Source of the DNA: Chitinophagaceae bacterium
GTDB lineage: Bacteria > Bacteroidota > Bacteroidia > Chitinophagales > Chitinophagaceae
Direction of reading: 5' to 3'
NCBI GenBank assembly: GCA_028288585.1
Contig: JAQBNL010000082.1
Coordinates: 26,257-90,256 of the forward strand
Length of the DNA stretch: 64,000 nt
Shown here piece after piece: positions 9,439 through 18,199 of the stretch; position 1 is the stretch's first letter, and every line of letters starts with the position of its first letter. The translations under genes and the position numbers were made by a program. The notes beneath the pieces were generated by a model, which searched no databases, was not told the DNA's origin, and worked only from the letters and a program-made list of their open reading frames with translations.

Positions 9439-9981
9439 ATGAGAAAAAGCACATACCTGTTTTTGCTGTCTGCAATATCACTCTTTACAACGTCACAAGC
9501 AACAGCACAATCCGGCGCTCCTGTAATAAAAGAGGCTGATGGTTTTACGGTAATTCCACATGTTGCTGTGCCGCCTGATAAAAAGCATGTTTATCGTGCC
9601 GTTTATGATGCTACCAAGGCTGCGAAACAACCAGCAGAACTAATTCCTGCGCTCAACATGGCAGGCTCTGAGTTGAATGCACTTGCAGTAAGTAATATTC
9701 CGCTGACTAATGCAAAATTTATACTGGTATTTCATGGGGCCGCTATTAATGGTATCCTGGATGATGCTCATTATAAGTCAAAGTTTGGAATATCAAATCC
9801 TAACCTGGTGGTTCTGTCAAAGCTTAAGCAAGCAGGCGTTAAAAATTTTGTATGCGGGCAAAATCTGCTTGGTGAAAACATTGATCCCAAAACAATTTCA
9901 AAAGATGTTACCGTGGCAAGTGATGCGCTGATTGTATTAATGGCATACCAGAATGAGGGATATGCATTAATAAGCTTTTGA
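9439..9981 (+). CDS. Periplasmic DsrE/DsrF-like family protein
   Basis: This 180-residue protein starts with a clear signal peptide (MRKSTYLFLLSAISLFTTSQATAQ). The mature part has the DsrE-type alternating fold with VFHGAAINGILDD and a conserved Cys in VKNFVCGQNLLGENIDP, ending in ASDALIVLMAYQNEGYALISF. Secreted DsrE proteins of this kind are widespread in Bacteroidota; a sulfur-relay or redox role is guessed from the family, since only one conserved Cys is visible. It converges with metG, with 15 bases between the stops, and appears to be a single-gene transcript. Confidence 0.8.
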   Translation: MRKSTYLFLLSAISLFTTSQATAQSGAPVIKEADGFTVIPHVAVPPDKKHVYRAVYDATKAAKQPAELIPALNMAGSELNALAVSNIPLTNAKFILVFHGAAINGILDDAHYKSKFGISNPNLVVLSKLKQAGVKNFVCGQNLLGENIDPKTISKDVTVASDALIVLMAYQNEGYALISF

Positions 9982-9996
9982 TAAGATGAAGCTCAT

Positions 9997-12144
9997 CTAT
10001 GTAACGGAACTTCCTTCATCTATCTTTTCGCCAGGGCTCACAAAATATAGTTTGCCTGCTTTGTCTTCTGCCATTAATATCATTCCATTGCTTTCAATAC
10101 CTCTCATTTTTCTCGACGCAAGATTGGCTACAACAACAACCTGTTTGCCTATAATCTCTTCCGGCTTAAAATGCAGTGCTATTCCTGAAACAACAATTCG
10201 CTTTTCAAAACCGAGGTCCACTTCAAGCTTTAAAAGTTTATCTGCTTTCTCTACTTTTTCTGCTGAGAGAATGGTTCCTACTTTGAGATTGAGCTTTGCA
10301 AAATCATCATATTGTATCGTTGATTTTAAGGCCCCCTCCAAACCTCCTCCGCCAATTGGCGGAGAGGCTTTCGAAGAATCTTCAACTTTAATGTCTTCCA
10401 TTTTTTGTGAATTAATATTTTTATTTTGAACGTTACCGCTTGTAGCTTTCAGCTTTTGAATCTGCGCAGCAATTTCTTCATCTTCAATTTTCCTGAACAA
10501 TAATTCAGGTGCTCTTAAACTATAGCCAATACTTAAAAGCATTGCCTTTCCTGCATTTTCCCAATCCAGCATTTTATCAACCACCTTCATCATATAGATC
10601 ATTTTCTTAGCTGTAAAAGGAAGAAATGGATTTATAAAGATGGCAAGATTAGCGGTTAGCTGTAAACAAATGTGAAGTGTATTATCAATTTGTTTTTGAG
10701 CTTCTCCATTGGGTTGTCCATCATCACCGGTTTGCCTGGCAACTATCCACGGCTGTTTATCCTGCATGTATTTATTTCCTTTTCTTGCCAGATCGATCAC
10801 TTCATACAATGCATCACGAAATTTATACTGATCAAGGAGGTTTTGAATTTTGAATTTTGAATTTTGAATTTCTTCAAACAATTTTTTATCAGCATCATCT
10901 AAAATATCTTCATGCAGCTTGGGAACCTTGCCTTTGCAGAGCTTATGCATTAATACAAAAGTTCGGTTAACAAAATTTCCGAAGATGGAAACAAGTTCAC
11001 TGTTCGTCCTGTCCTGGAAATCTTTCCATGTAAAATCATTATCTTTTGTTTCAGGAGCATTGGCGCATAAAACATAACGCAACACATCCTGCTGATCGGG
11101 AAAATCTTTCAGGTATTCATCAACCCAAACAGCCCAGTTGCGGCTGGTAGAAACTTTATCGCCTTCAATATTTAAAAATTCATTGGCGGGAACATTATCT
11201 GGCAAAACAAAATTGCCATGCGCTTTCAACATCGCAGGAAAAATAATGCAATGAAAAACGATGTTATCCTTACCAATAAAATGAACAAGTTTCGTATCTT
11301 CTTTGCACCAGTAATCAGCCCAGTTTTCTGTTAATTCTTTCGTTGCAGAAATATAACCAATGGGTGCATCAAACCATACATACAATACCTTTCCTTCGGC
11401 ACCCGGTAATGGAACCTTAACCCCCCAGCTACTATCCCTCGTCATTGCCCGTGGCTGCAAACCCTTATCCAGCCAGCTTTTGCACTGACCGTAAACATTG
11501 TTCTTCCAGTCTGTATGTTCTTCTAATATCCATTGTTTTAAAAACGGTTCATAATTCTGCAAAGGGAAATACCAATGCTTTGTTTTCTTTTTTACAGGCA
11601 CTGCATCACTCAATGCGCTCTTAGGATTTATCAATTGATCGGGGCTTAAAGATGATCCGCATCTTTCACATTGGTCACCATAAGCATTCTCGTTTCCACA
11701 AACAGGACAGGTTCCTATAATATATCTATCTGCAAGAAAAGTTTTCTTTTCCTCATCATAATATTGCTCCGTTTCTTTTTCCTCAAACAAGCCCTTGTCA
11801 TATAAATTGGTAAAAAAATCCGAGGCAGTTTTATGATGAACTGCGTTTGATGTTCTTGAATAAATATCAAATGAGATTCCTATCTGCTCAAAACTATCTT
11901 TAATTATTGCATGATATTTATCAACTACTTCCTGCGGCTGTATTCCTTCCTTCATTGCACGAATGGTGATTGGCACACCATGTTCATCGCTGCCGCAAAC
12001 AAACTTTATATCCTTCTTTTGAGCTCTTAAATAACGGGCATAAATGTCTGCGGGCAGATAACAACCGGCTAAATGTCCTATGTGCAAAGGTCCATTTGCA
12101 TAGGGCAATGCAGCGGTTAATAAGTATCGTTTAAATTCTTTCAT
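9997..12144 (-). CDS. metG: Methionyl-tRNA synthetase
   Basis: A 715-residue cytoplasmic enzyme charging tRNA-Met. HIGH-type motif H21-I-G-H24; zinc-binding knuckles [17 protein letters not shown] near residues 146-162; the KMSKS-type loop reads KVSTSRN, the form usual in Bacteroidota. The anticodon-binding helical domain contains KYMQDKQPW. The C-terminal EMAPII-like tRNA-binding domain begins near [12 protein letters not shown], the dimerising form of MetRS. Two oddities lie in the coding sequence: a four-copy heptanucleotide repeat (10841-10868) in the anticodon-domain helix, and a palindromic-repeat insert (10330-10375) in the linker to the C-terminal domain. A hairpin sits just upstream of the ATG. 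Confidence 0.97.
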   Translation of the reverse strand: MKEFKRYLLTAALPYANGPLHIGHLAGCYLPADIYARYLRAQKKDIKFVCGSDEHGVPITIRAMKEGIQPQEVVDKYHAIIKDSFEQIGISFDIYSRTSNAVHHKTASDFFTNLYDKGLFEEKETEQYYDEEKKTFLADRYIIGTCPVCGNENAYGDQCERCGSSLSPDQLINPKSALSDAVPVKKKTKHWYFPLQNYEPFLKQWILEEHTDWKNNVYGQCKSWLDKGLQPRAMTRDSSWGVKVPLPGAEGKVLYVWFDAPIGYISATKELTENWADYWCKEDTKLVHFIGKDNIVFHCIIFPAMLKAHGNFVLPDNVPANEFLNIEGDKVSTSRNWAVWVDEYLKDFPDQQDVLRYVLCANAPETKDNDFTWKDFQDRTNSELVSIFGNFVNRTFVLMHKLCKGKVPKLHEDILDDADKKLFEEIQNSKFKIQNLLDQYKFRDALYEVIDLARKGNKYMQDKQPWIVARQTGDDGQPNGEAQKQIDNTLHICLQLTANLAIFINPFLPFTAKKMIYMMKVVDKMLDWENAGKAMLLSIGYSLRAPELLFRKIEDEEIAAQIQKLKATSGNVQNKNINSQKMEDIKVEDSSKASPPIGGGGLEGALKSTIQYDDFAKLNLKVGTILSAEKVEKADKLLKLEVDLGFEKRIVVSGIALHFKPEEIIGKQVVVVANLASRKMRGIESNGMILMAEDKAGKLYFVSPGEKIDEGSSVT
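10330..10375. repeat. Palindromic repeat inserted in frame in metG
   Basis: The 18-base perfect palindrome CTCCGCCAATTGGCGGAG (10347-10364) is flanked by a GGCCCCCTCC block on one side and TTCGAA on the other. It is read in frame as [19 protein letters not shown], a flexible Gly/Pro linker between the anticodon-binding and EMAPII-like domains of MetRS. Confidence 0.8.
10841..10868. repeat. Heptanucleotide tandem repeat (4 x TTTTGAA) in metG
   Basis: Four perfect copies of TTTTGAA lie in tandem inside the coding region, translated on the minus strand as [11 protein letters not shown]. Because 7 is not a multiple of 3, gain or loss of one unit would break the frame of an essential gene. Confidence 0.9.
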
Positions 12145-12151
12145 TCTCCAA

Positions 12152-12166
12152 TCCGCCTAAGGCGGA
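12152..12166 (-). promoter_or_regulatory. Hairpin in the metG leader
   Basis: TCCGCC / GGCGGA forms a 6-bp GC stem with a 3-base loop, ending 7 bases before the metG ATG (12144), where a ribosome would load. It may be a palindromic-repeat fragment or a structure that tunes translation. Confidence 0.5.
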
Positions 12167-12206
12167 GCTTTTAAATTTTTCCTATTGTCAAAATTATTTA
12201 GAAGTT

Positions 12207-12229
12207 CCTATTCCCTTTCAGGGGATAGG
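12207..12229. repeat. Palindrome upstream of metG
   Basis: CCTATTCCC / GGGGATAGG with a 5-base loop and one wobble position lies between the divergent metG and LD-carboxypeptidase genes. It is similar in style to the other GC-rich palindromes of the window and could affect either transcript. Confidence 0.5.
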
Positions 12230-12293
12230 GGAGCAAAAATACCTTAACAAATCCATCTCCCAAAACCAATACATTTTTTAATAACTTCATTTG

Positions 12294-13316
12294 ATGAACC
12301 GCAAAGATTTTCTTTCTTCAATAGTTCCTTTAGTAACAGTTGCAACAGCCGCAACAGGCACTAAAAAAATAAATGCAGAAGAAGAAAGCTCATTAAAAAT
12401 TCCGGCCTATTTAAAAGAAGGGGATGTTATTGGAATTACCTGCCCCTCAGGTTATATAACCGAAGAAGAAATACGACCGGCTGTTAGCAAACTAAAAGAA
12501 TGGGGATTTAATGTAACTACCGGCAGAACGGTTGGGGCAAGAGATTTCACTTTTGGAGGCAATGACGATCTGCGTGCTGAAGACCTACAGCAAATGCTTG
12601 ATGACAGGGATATTGATGCCATTTTATTTGCACGAGGTGGCTATGGCGCCGTACGAATAATTGATAAGCTGGATTTTACTACTTTTAAAAAACAGCCTAA
12701 ATGGCTGATAGGTTTTAGTGATGCAACCGTTTTTCATTCTCATGTGAACAGCAATTTTGGCATTGCTTCTATCCACTCAAAAATGTGCAACAGCTTTCCT
12801 GCAGACTGGAGCAAAGCAGAGCCATCGCAAATTGAAACGATAAATTCAATAAGAAAATGTTTGGCTGGAGAAAAGATGCAATACACTACAGTTGCAAATG
12901 AAAAAAATAAGCCAGGAACAGGTGAAGGAATATTGATAGGGGGCAATTTGTCTATCCTTCAAAATCTTGCAGGGACAGAGTCTGATATTCATACTAAAAA
13001 TAAAATCCTGTTTGTTGAAGACACAGGCGAATATCTTTACAGCATTGACAGGATGTTCCGGAATTTAAAAAGGACGGGTAAGCTTGATAAACTTAACGGT
13101 TTAATTATCGGTGGTTTTAAAACAAAGCCTGATGATGCCGGTGAAGAATTTGGCAGAACAGTGTATGATATAGTTACTGAAGTTGTAAAAGAATTTTCAT
13201 ACCCCGTTTGTTTTGATTTTCCGGTAGGACATCAAAAAAATAATTATGCATTGAAGTGCGGAGTGAAGCACAGGCTGGAAGTCTCTGAATCGTCTGTAAA
13301 TCTTATAGAAGTTTAA
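12294..13316 (+). CDS. LD-carboxypeptidase (S66), exported paralogue
   Basis: A 340-residue peptidase of MEROPS S66, which removes the terminal D-Ala from murein tetrapeptides. The probable nucleophile Ser lies in LIGFSDATVFHSH. The ARGGYGAVRIID and DFPVGHQKNNYALKCG blocks are conserved in the family. The N-terminus (MNRKDFLSSIVPLVTVATAATG) looks like a Tat-type or Sec signal, with Arg-Lys in place of the usual Arg-Arg, so this copy probably acts in the periplasm. The ATG at 12294 is preferred over a TTG one codon earlier. A paralogue without a signal follows 88 bases downstream. Confidence 0.88.
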   Translation: MNRKDFLSSIVPLVTVATAATGTKKINAEEESSLKIPAYLKEGDVIGITCPSGYITEEEIRPAVSKLKEWGFNVTTGRTVGARDFTFGGNDDLRAEDLQQMLDDRDIDAILFARGGYGAVRIIDKLDFTTFKKQPKWLIGFSDATVFHSHVNSNFGIASIHSKMCNSFPADWSKAEPSQIETINSIRKCLAGEKMQYTTVANEKNKPGTGEGILIGGNLSILQNLAGTESDIHTKNKILFVEDTGEYLYSIDRMFRNLKRTGKLDKLNGLIIGGFKTKPDDAGEEFGRTVYDIVTEVVKEFSYPVCFDFPVGHQKNNYALKCGVKHRLEVSESSVNLIEV

Positions 13317-13404
13317 TAGTTTATTGGTTTAATAGTTTATTCGTACGATGGTAAACATTAATGGCGCAACCAATAAACCATTTAACAAATAAACCAATTA
13401 ACAA
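13317..13404. repeat. AT-rich TTTATTGGTTTA-type repeat cluster
   Basis: The spacer between the two LD-carboxypeptidase genes is built of short repeats on both strands (TTTATTGGTTTAATAG... then AACCAATAAACC...AAACCAATTAAC). They could fold into a long AT-rich hairpin. A related tract lies between ftsA and ftsZ (30788-30866). Confidence 0.55.
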
Positions 13405-14319
13405 ATGATAATTCCACCATACTTACAAAAAGGCGATACAATAGGATTGGTGTGCCCCGCAGGCTTTATGCCTTTAGAAAAAGTACAGGCTGCCATCAAT
13501 ACATTGGAGCAATGGGGCTTTAGCGTGAAAGTAGGAAAGACGGTTGGAGGAGAATCAAAAAATTATTTCTCAGCAACAGACGTTGAACGATTGAATGATC
13601 TGCAGCAAATGATGGATGATAAAAATATAAAAGCCATCCTGTGTGCAAGGGGCGGATATGGCACCGGAAGAATAATTGATAGCCTCAATTTTAAAAAATT
13701 TAAAAAGAATCCTAAATGGGTAATTGGATTTAGTGATATAACCGTTTTACATTCTCACTTATACTCTAATTATAAAATTGCTTCTCTGCATGCCCCTATG
13801 GCAGGAGCTTTTAATGATGAGGAATATAAAAATCAATACGTGCAAAGCCTTTACCTGGCTTTGGTTGGAACAGAAGCAAATTATAAATGTGAAGCACATG
13901 AATTCAATAAGCCTGGTATTGCAGAAGGAAGGTTAGTGGGTGGCAATCTTGCGCTGCTTGCCCATTTAGTTGGAACTTCTTCTGATATAAATACAAAAAA
14001 TAAAATATTATTTATAGAAGATGTTGGCGAATACATTTATAATATTGACAGGATGATGTACCAGTTAAAACGCAGCGGCAAATTGGAAAAGCTTGCAGGG
14101 CTTATCGTTGGAAAATTCTCTGATATGAAAGATACTGAGCGGCCATTCGGGCAAACTGCCGAAGAAGTTATAAGAGATGTTGTAAAAGATTATGATTATC
14201 CTGTATGCTTTAATTTTCCTGTAAGCCATGAGAAAGAAAATTATGCATTGAAGATTGGAGTGAAATACACATTAACTGTTGATGCAATTGTATCCGTGAA
14301 AGAATTATCAACTACCTGA
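13405..14319 (+). CDS. ldcA: LD-carboxypeptidase (S66), cytoplasmic paralogue
   Basis: This 304-residue protein has the same fold and motifs as the preceding gene: IPPYLQKGDTIGLVCPAG at the start, CARGGYGTGRIID, the nucleophile region VIGFSDITVLHSH, and FNFPVSHEKENYALKIG at the end. It lacks any signal peptide, so it fits the cytoplasmic LdcA role in murein recycling, trimming imported tetrapeptides to tripeptides. The two genes evidently arose by tandem duplication. Its stop overlaps the stop of the convergent alpha/beta hydrolase gene by 8 bases. Confidence 0.9.
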   Translation: MIIPPYLQKGDTIGLVCPAGFMPLEKVQAAINTLEQWGFSVKVGKTVGGESKNYFSATDVERLNDLQQMMDDKNIKAILCARGGYGTGRIIDSLNFKKFKKNPKWVIGFSDITVLHSHLYSNYKIASLHAPMAGAFNDEEYKNQYVQSLYLALVGTEANYKCEAHEFNKPGIAEGRLVGGNLALLAHLVGTSSDINTKNKILFIEDVGEYIYNIDRMMYQLKRSGKLEKLAGLIVGKFSDMKDTERPFGQTAEEVIRDVVKDYDYPVCFNFPVSHEKENYALKIGVKYTLTVDAIVSVKELSTT

Positions 14320-15154
14320 GCAATGAATCAAGCTTTTGATGAAATAATATAAAATCATTTAAATTATTGTGCTTTCCTTTTTTTATTGTAATAAATTCAT
14401 CTGTGGGTTTTAAAACAGCTTTAAGTTTTTCAGTAACAGAATAAGGAATGACCTCATCATCAGTTCCATGAAAAATTGTCACCGGCACAATTACATCTTT
14501 TAAATATTCATTAACCGGCAGTTTAAATTTTGACATAAAAGAAGTAGGATAAACCGGAGCATAATAAGAGAACAAAGCAGGGATACTGTAATAAGGTGTT
14601 TCTAATACTAATCTTCTGCAATCTACCATAGTAGCCAATTCCGAGGCAATGCCGCTTCCGAAAGACCTTCCATAAATTATGATGCTGCCAGTTTTAGATT
14701 TTGTGGCGGCTAACTTATAAACAAGCCTTGCTTCATCATATAATTTTTTCTCGGTAAGTTCTCCCGTGGTTTTACCAAAGCCGGGATAGTCAGGCATCCA
14801 TACTTCATAACCAAGTTTTGTAAAATTATCCGCAGCGGCTGCATAGTGATTTATGTTTGTCATATTGCCATGAAAATATAGAACCACGCCTTTTCTTAGA
14901 GAATCTTTAGGAAGAAACTGTACAATATTAAAATTCTCATTTTTATTTATTGGAATATTTACTTCTGTAAATGGAACATTAAAATGATAAATATAATCTG
15001 CAGATAATGGCTGCGGATGAAGTAAAATTTTTTCCTGGAAATAATACAAAGCAAAGCCAACAACAAAATATATAAGTACGATAATCTTTATCCATCGCAG
15101 AATTTTTCGTTTTCTATTTTTACTGTGTGCTATCGGCTGTGGGTTATCGCTCAT
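14312..15154 (-). CDS. Membrane-anchored alpha/beta hydrolase
   Basis: A 280-residue protein with one N-terminal transmembrane anchor (about residues 20-42) preceded by a Lys/Arg-rich stretch. The hydrolase core has the oxyanion region LYFHGN, nucleophile IYGRSFGSG (Ser), acid HGTDDEVIP (Asp) and base KKGKHNNL (His). It resembles the BEM46/YfhR-like (ABHD13-like) family, whose substrates are poorly known. The related gene 13 bases upstream suggests a two-gene operon of duplicated hydrolases. Confidence 0.82.
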   Translation of the reverse strand: MSDNPQPIAHSKNRKRKILRWIKIIVLIYFVVGFALYYFQEKILLHPQPLSADYIYHFNVPFTEVNIPINKNENFNIVQFLPKDSLRKGVVLYFHGNMTNINHYAAAADNFTKLGYEVWMPDYPGFGKTTGELTEKKLYDEARLVYKLAATKSKTGSIIIYGRSFGSGIASELATMVDCRRLVLETPYYSIPALFSYYAPVYPTSFMSKFKLPVNEYLKDVIVPVTIFHGTDDEVIPYSVTEKLKAVLKPTDEFITIKKGKHNNLNDFILFHQKLDSLLR

Positions 15155-15166
15155 TGAATATTCTTC

Positions 15167-15955
15167 CTAGTCTTTTAAAATATCTCTTACAAAATTATGG
15201 TACTCGGGAAATGAAGGTAAATTATTATGCCCGCCACCATGTATGCGGATGAGCGTTATCTTCCTGGGGCTAAGCAATTGTAATTGCTCACTGTGTTTTA
15301 CCGGTATCAGCCAGTCTTTAGTGCCGTGTAAAATATAAGTGTGGCAATTTACTTTTCTTATCCACTTATCAGTTTGTAACTGGTACCTGAGCAAAAGCCG
15401 CATTGGTAAAATAGGAAAGAATCTTTGAACAGCTTTGCTGAAACTAAAGTAAGGTGCATCAAGGATAAGATAGCGTGGAGAATTCTCACTTGCCAGTTTG
15501 GTTGCAAAGCCGCTGCCAAGGCTTCTTCCATAAATTATCATGTGGTTTTCATGATACTGCTTCATCAAAGTATTATATACAAACTGCATATCGTTCAGCA
15601 TTTCTTTTTCACTTCTCTTCCCTGTACTTTTTCCAAATCCCCTGTAATCAACCAATACAACATCATAATTATACCTATAAAAATCTTTTGCATATTTTGC
15701 CCAGCCTTTTATGCTGCGTGTATTGCCATGAAAATATAAAATGAGGCCATGCGGTTCCTTTACATAAAAATGAAGCCCGTTAATTCTTACACCTTCCTCT
15801 ACATCAAAAAACAATTCTTTAAAGGGAACATCATACTTATAAAGAAAATTCTGCTTTAATTTTTCGGGCTTGAAAATAAATTTTTCCTGTACCAGGTACA
15901 CGATTATTATTAAAATGGAATAACCGGCGATGATATATATTATAGCTGGAGACAC
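15167..15955 (-). CDS. Membrane-anchored alpha/beta hydrolase (tandem paralogue)
   Basis: This 262-residue protein starts with a hydrophobic anchor (IIYIIAGYSILIIIVYLVQE). It shows the same core: LYFHGNTRSIKGW, nucleophile IYGRSLGSG, acid HGTKDWLIP and base IHGGGHNNLP. It is homologous to the next gene downstream and probably cotranscribed with it (12-base gap). Family BEM46/YfhR-like; the substrate is unknown. An inverted repeat (15958-16043) lies immediately upstream, between it and kup. Confidence 0.82.
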   Translation of the reverse strand: MSPAIIYIIAGYSILIIIVYLVQEKFIFKPEKLKQNFLYKYDVPFKELFFDVEEGVRINGLHFYVKEPHGLILYFHGNTRSIKGWAKYAKDFYRYNYDVVLVDYRGFGKSTGKRSEKEMLNDMQFVYNTLMKQYHENHMIIYGRSLGSGFATKLASENSPRYLILDAPYFSFSKAVQRFFPILPMRLLLRYQLQTDKWIRKVNCHTYILHGTKDWLIPVKHSEQLQLLSPRKITLIRIHGGGHNNLPSFPEYHNFVRDILKD

Positions 15956-15957
15956 CT

Positions 15958-16043
15958 TTAGTTTGTAGTTAGTAGTTGGTAGTTTACAGTTAAACTATTG
16001 CTATCTTAAAACTACAAACCATAAACTATAAACTACAAACTAA
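15958..16043. repeat. Inverted repeat between kup and the hydrolase pair
   Basis: The perfect 13-base arms TTAGTTTGTAGTT (15958-15970) and AACTACAAACTAA (16031-16043) enclose degenerate copies of the same word (AGTAGTTGGTAGTTT, AAACTACAAACC). It fills the whole intergenic space, so it could act as a terminator for kup or be a mobile AT-rich repeat. Confidence 0.6.
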
Positions 16044-16045
16044 TT

Positions 16046-18025
16046 TTATTCTTCATCCGGGAAAATGCGCTCAAGCTTTAGTTTGCTTACCGGCGTTACG
16101 ATAAGGGGGAATTTTTCAACCGTTACGTTGCTTTGTTCAAGACCAAAACCTCTTTCTTCACTAAGGCTCAGTTCTTTTAACCAGAAATGTAATTTCATTA
16201 CCAGCTTCTCAAAAAATGGCAATTCATTATCCCGTGATAAAAACTTTTCCATCACGATAAACTGAAAATCTCCTACCACGTTATTGCGCTGCAAACTCTC
16301 ATAACGGCTGGTAACATTCACTTCCCTGTTGGAGACCATATTTTCCACTACGCTCCTGAACATAAGGTTAATGCGTGGCTCCATTCTAAAACCCATCCTG
16401 AACTCAACCCGTATAACTTCATTGGGAATAATTACATCAACTGAATATTCCGAAGTATATGGATCATCCTGCGTATCCACATGAACAAACCAATAAATAT
16501 CTGCCCGCTTTGGCTTTCGGTTTAATATTGAGTAAATAATTTTATGCTCTATCTCTTTAGGATTATTGGCACTGGTTAAATAAACAAGATGGGTAGAATA
16601 TTTTGGAATAGAATTATCATTACTTAACTCCTGCAGCATGGGAAGATATTGCTCCAGCCTTACAAATTCTACATAACGGTTCTTTATTTTCCGTGCCCTG
16701 AACCAAATGTACATTACACAAAAAAGTGCTCCGCCAACTATCAATGTTACAAAGCCTCCGTGCGGAAATTTATTAAGATTAGCAATTAAAAAACTTGTTT
16801 CGATGATAAAATAAACAGAGAGGTATAAATATATAAGTGGCCTGGGGGTGCGCCTTGCAACAAGAAAATTTGAAAACAACATCGAGGTTGCCAACATACA
16901 AAGCGTAATAGCAAGACCGTAGGCAGCTTCCATATTGGAGGAAGACCTGAAATATACTGTTATACCAACACAACCAATAAATAACATTGTGTTGATACCG
17001 GGAATATACAATTGACCTCTTTCCTCTGTTGGATAATTTATTTTCATTTTGGGCCACAAATTCAAACGCATACTCTCACTGATAAGTGTAAATGAACCTG
17101 TAATTAATGCCTGGCTCGCAATGATAGCAGCAACAGTTGCTATAGCAATCCCCAATATTTTAAACCACTCCGGCATCACTCCATAAAATGGATTGAAACC
17201 TGCATCGATAATTTTTTTTGTAAAGATTTTACCTGAATGATTAGATAATAACCATGCGCCTTGCCCGAGGTAATTAATAATAAGGGCAGACTTTACAAAT
17301 ATCCACGAGATGCGAATGTTACCCCTGCCGCAATGACCAAGATCGCTGTACAATGCTTCAGCGCCGGTAGTACACAAAAACACTGCGCCTAAAAGAAAAA
17401 AGCCATTTGGGTACTGTGTTAATAATCTTATGCCATACCATGGATTAAAAGCTTTAAAAACATACAACGCATCAAATAAATGTGCAAAGCCTAATACCGC
17501 CAGCATAGAGAACCATATCAACATAATTGGCCCAAACATTTTACCTATTGATGCAGTGCCGAATTGCTGGAAGAAAAAAAGTAAAACCAAGATTCCCAAA
17601 ACAATATAAACAACAGTGGCTTCATTAATGCCACTAAAAAAATCCAGCTGCTTTAAACCTTCCACAGCAGATGTAACAGAAATTGGAGGAGTGATCATTC
17701 CATCTGCAAGCAATGATGCGCCGCCGATCATAGCAGGAAATACAAGCCATTTTTTTTGCCTTCTTACCAAAGCATATAAAGAAAAAATTCCTCCTTCTCC
17801 CCTGTTATCAGCTTTTAAAGTAAGTATCACATACTTAACTGTTGTCTGTAATGTAAGCGTCCAGATAACGCAGGATAAAGCGCCTAGTATTAATTCTTCA
17901 TCAATTACTTTATCTCTTATAATCGCGTTTAAAACGTAGAGGGGGGATGTTCCTATATCTCCGTAAATAATTCCTAAGGCAATAAGTAAACCGGCTCCGG
18001 TTACTTTATTCAGGTTTTTTTTCAC
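16046..18025 (-). CDS. kup: KUP family potassium uptake protein (copy 1)
   Basis: A 659-residue low-affinity K+/H+ symporter with about 12 transmembrane helices. It has the family hallmark GIIYGDIGTSPLYV at residues 18-31 and the DGMITPPISV and GTGAEALYSDLGHCGR-like loops. A soluble C-terminal domain of ~200 residues follows from KNRYVEFVRLEQYLP. The start is GTG, conserved in the second copy. It diverges from the kdpD-like gene, placing both promoters in 18026-18199. The C-terminal domain is nearly identical to that of copy 2, whereas the membrane part differs more. Bases 17931-18010 are identical to 21861-21940. Confidence 0.93.
   Translation of the reverse strand: MKKNLNKVTGAGLLIALGIIYGDIGTSPLYVLNAIIRDKVIDEELILGALSCVIWTLTLQTTVKYVILTLKADNRGEGGIFSLYALVRRQKKWLVFPAMIGGASLLADGMITPPISVTSAVEGLKQLDFFSGINEATVVYIVLGILVLLFFFQQFGTASIGKMFGPIMLIWFSMLAVLGFAHLFDALYVFKAFNPWYGIRLLTQYPNGFFLLGAVFLCTTGAEALYSDLGHCGRGNIRISWIFVKSALIINYLGQGAWLLSNHSGKIFTKKIIDAGFNPFYGVMPEWFKILGIAIATVAAIIASQALITGSFTLISESMRLNLWPKMKINYPTEERGQLYIPGINTMLFIGCVGITVYFRSSSNMEAAYGLAITLCMLATSMLFSNFLVARRTPRPLIYLYLSVYFIIETSFLIANLNKFPHGGFVTLIVGGALFCVMYIWFRARKIKNRYVEFVRLEQYLPMLQELSNDNSIPKYSTHLVYLTSANNPKEIEHKIIYSILNRKPKRADIYWFVHVDTQDDPYTSEYSVDVIIPNEVIRVEFRMGFRMEPRINLMFRSVVENMVSNREVNVTSRYESLQRNNVVGDFQFIVMEKFLSRDNELPFFEKLVMKLHFWLKELSLSEERGFGLEQSNVTVEKFPLIVTPVSKLKLERIFPDEE
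17931..18010 (-). repeat. 80-base identical segment shared by the two kup genes (copy 1)
   Basis: These 80 bases, coding for about residues 6-31 of Kup, match 21861-21940 base for base, including synonymous sites. The flanks diverge at once. Within it lies the small hairpin ACCGG-AG-CCGGT. Confidence 0.9.
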
Positions 18026-18184
18026 AATAAGTATTTAAAAACGCTTCCACACATGCATTTATTGCAAGGGAAAGTTTTACAAATTTCGACTTGTATTTAA
18101 AGAGAATCAACATAAAGAACAAATCTTTATAAAATCCTTATACATGTGGTACACAATTTTACGAAGCACTTATAAATAGCAGGT

Positions 18185-18192
18185 TACTTTTG
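18185..18192 (+). promoter_or_regulatory. Possible -7 element for the kdpD-like gene
   Basis: TACTTTTG fits TAnnTTTG and lies only 7 bases before the ATG at 18200, which would imply a nearly leaderless mRNA. No convincing -33 element was seen. Confidence 0.25.
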
Positions 18193-18199
18193 TACTGTT

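Noticed and set aside
9986..10429. 147-codon open frame on the plus strand opposite metG
   Set aside because: It lies wholly antisense to the conserved MetRS C-terminal domain and its protein has no recognisable pattern.
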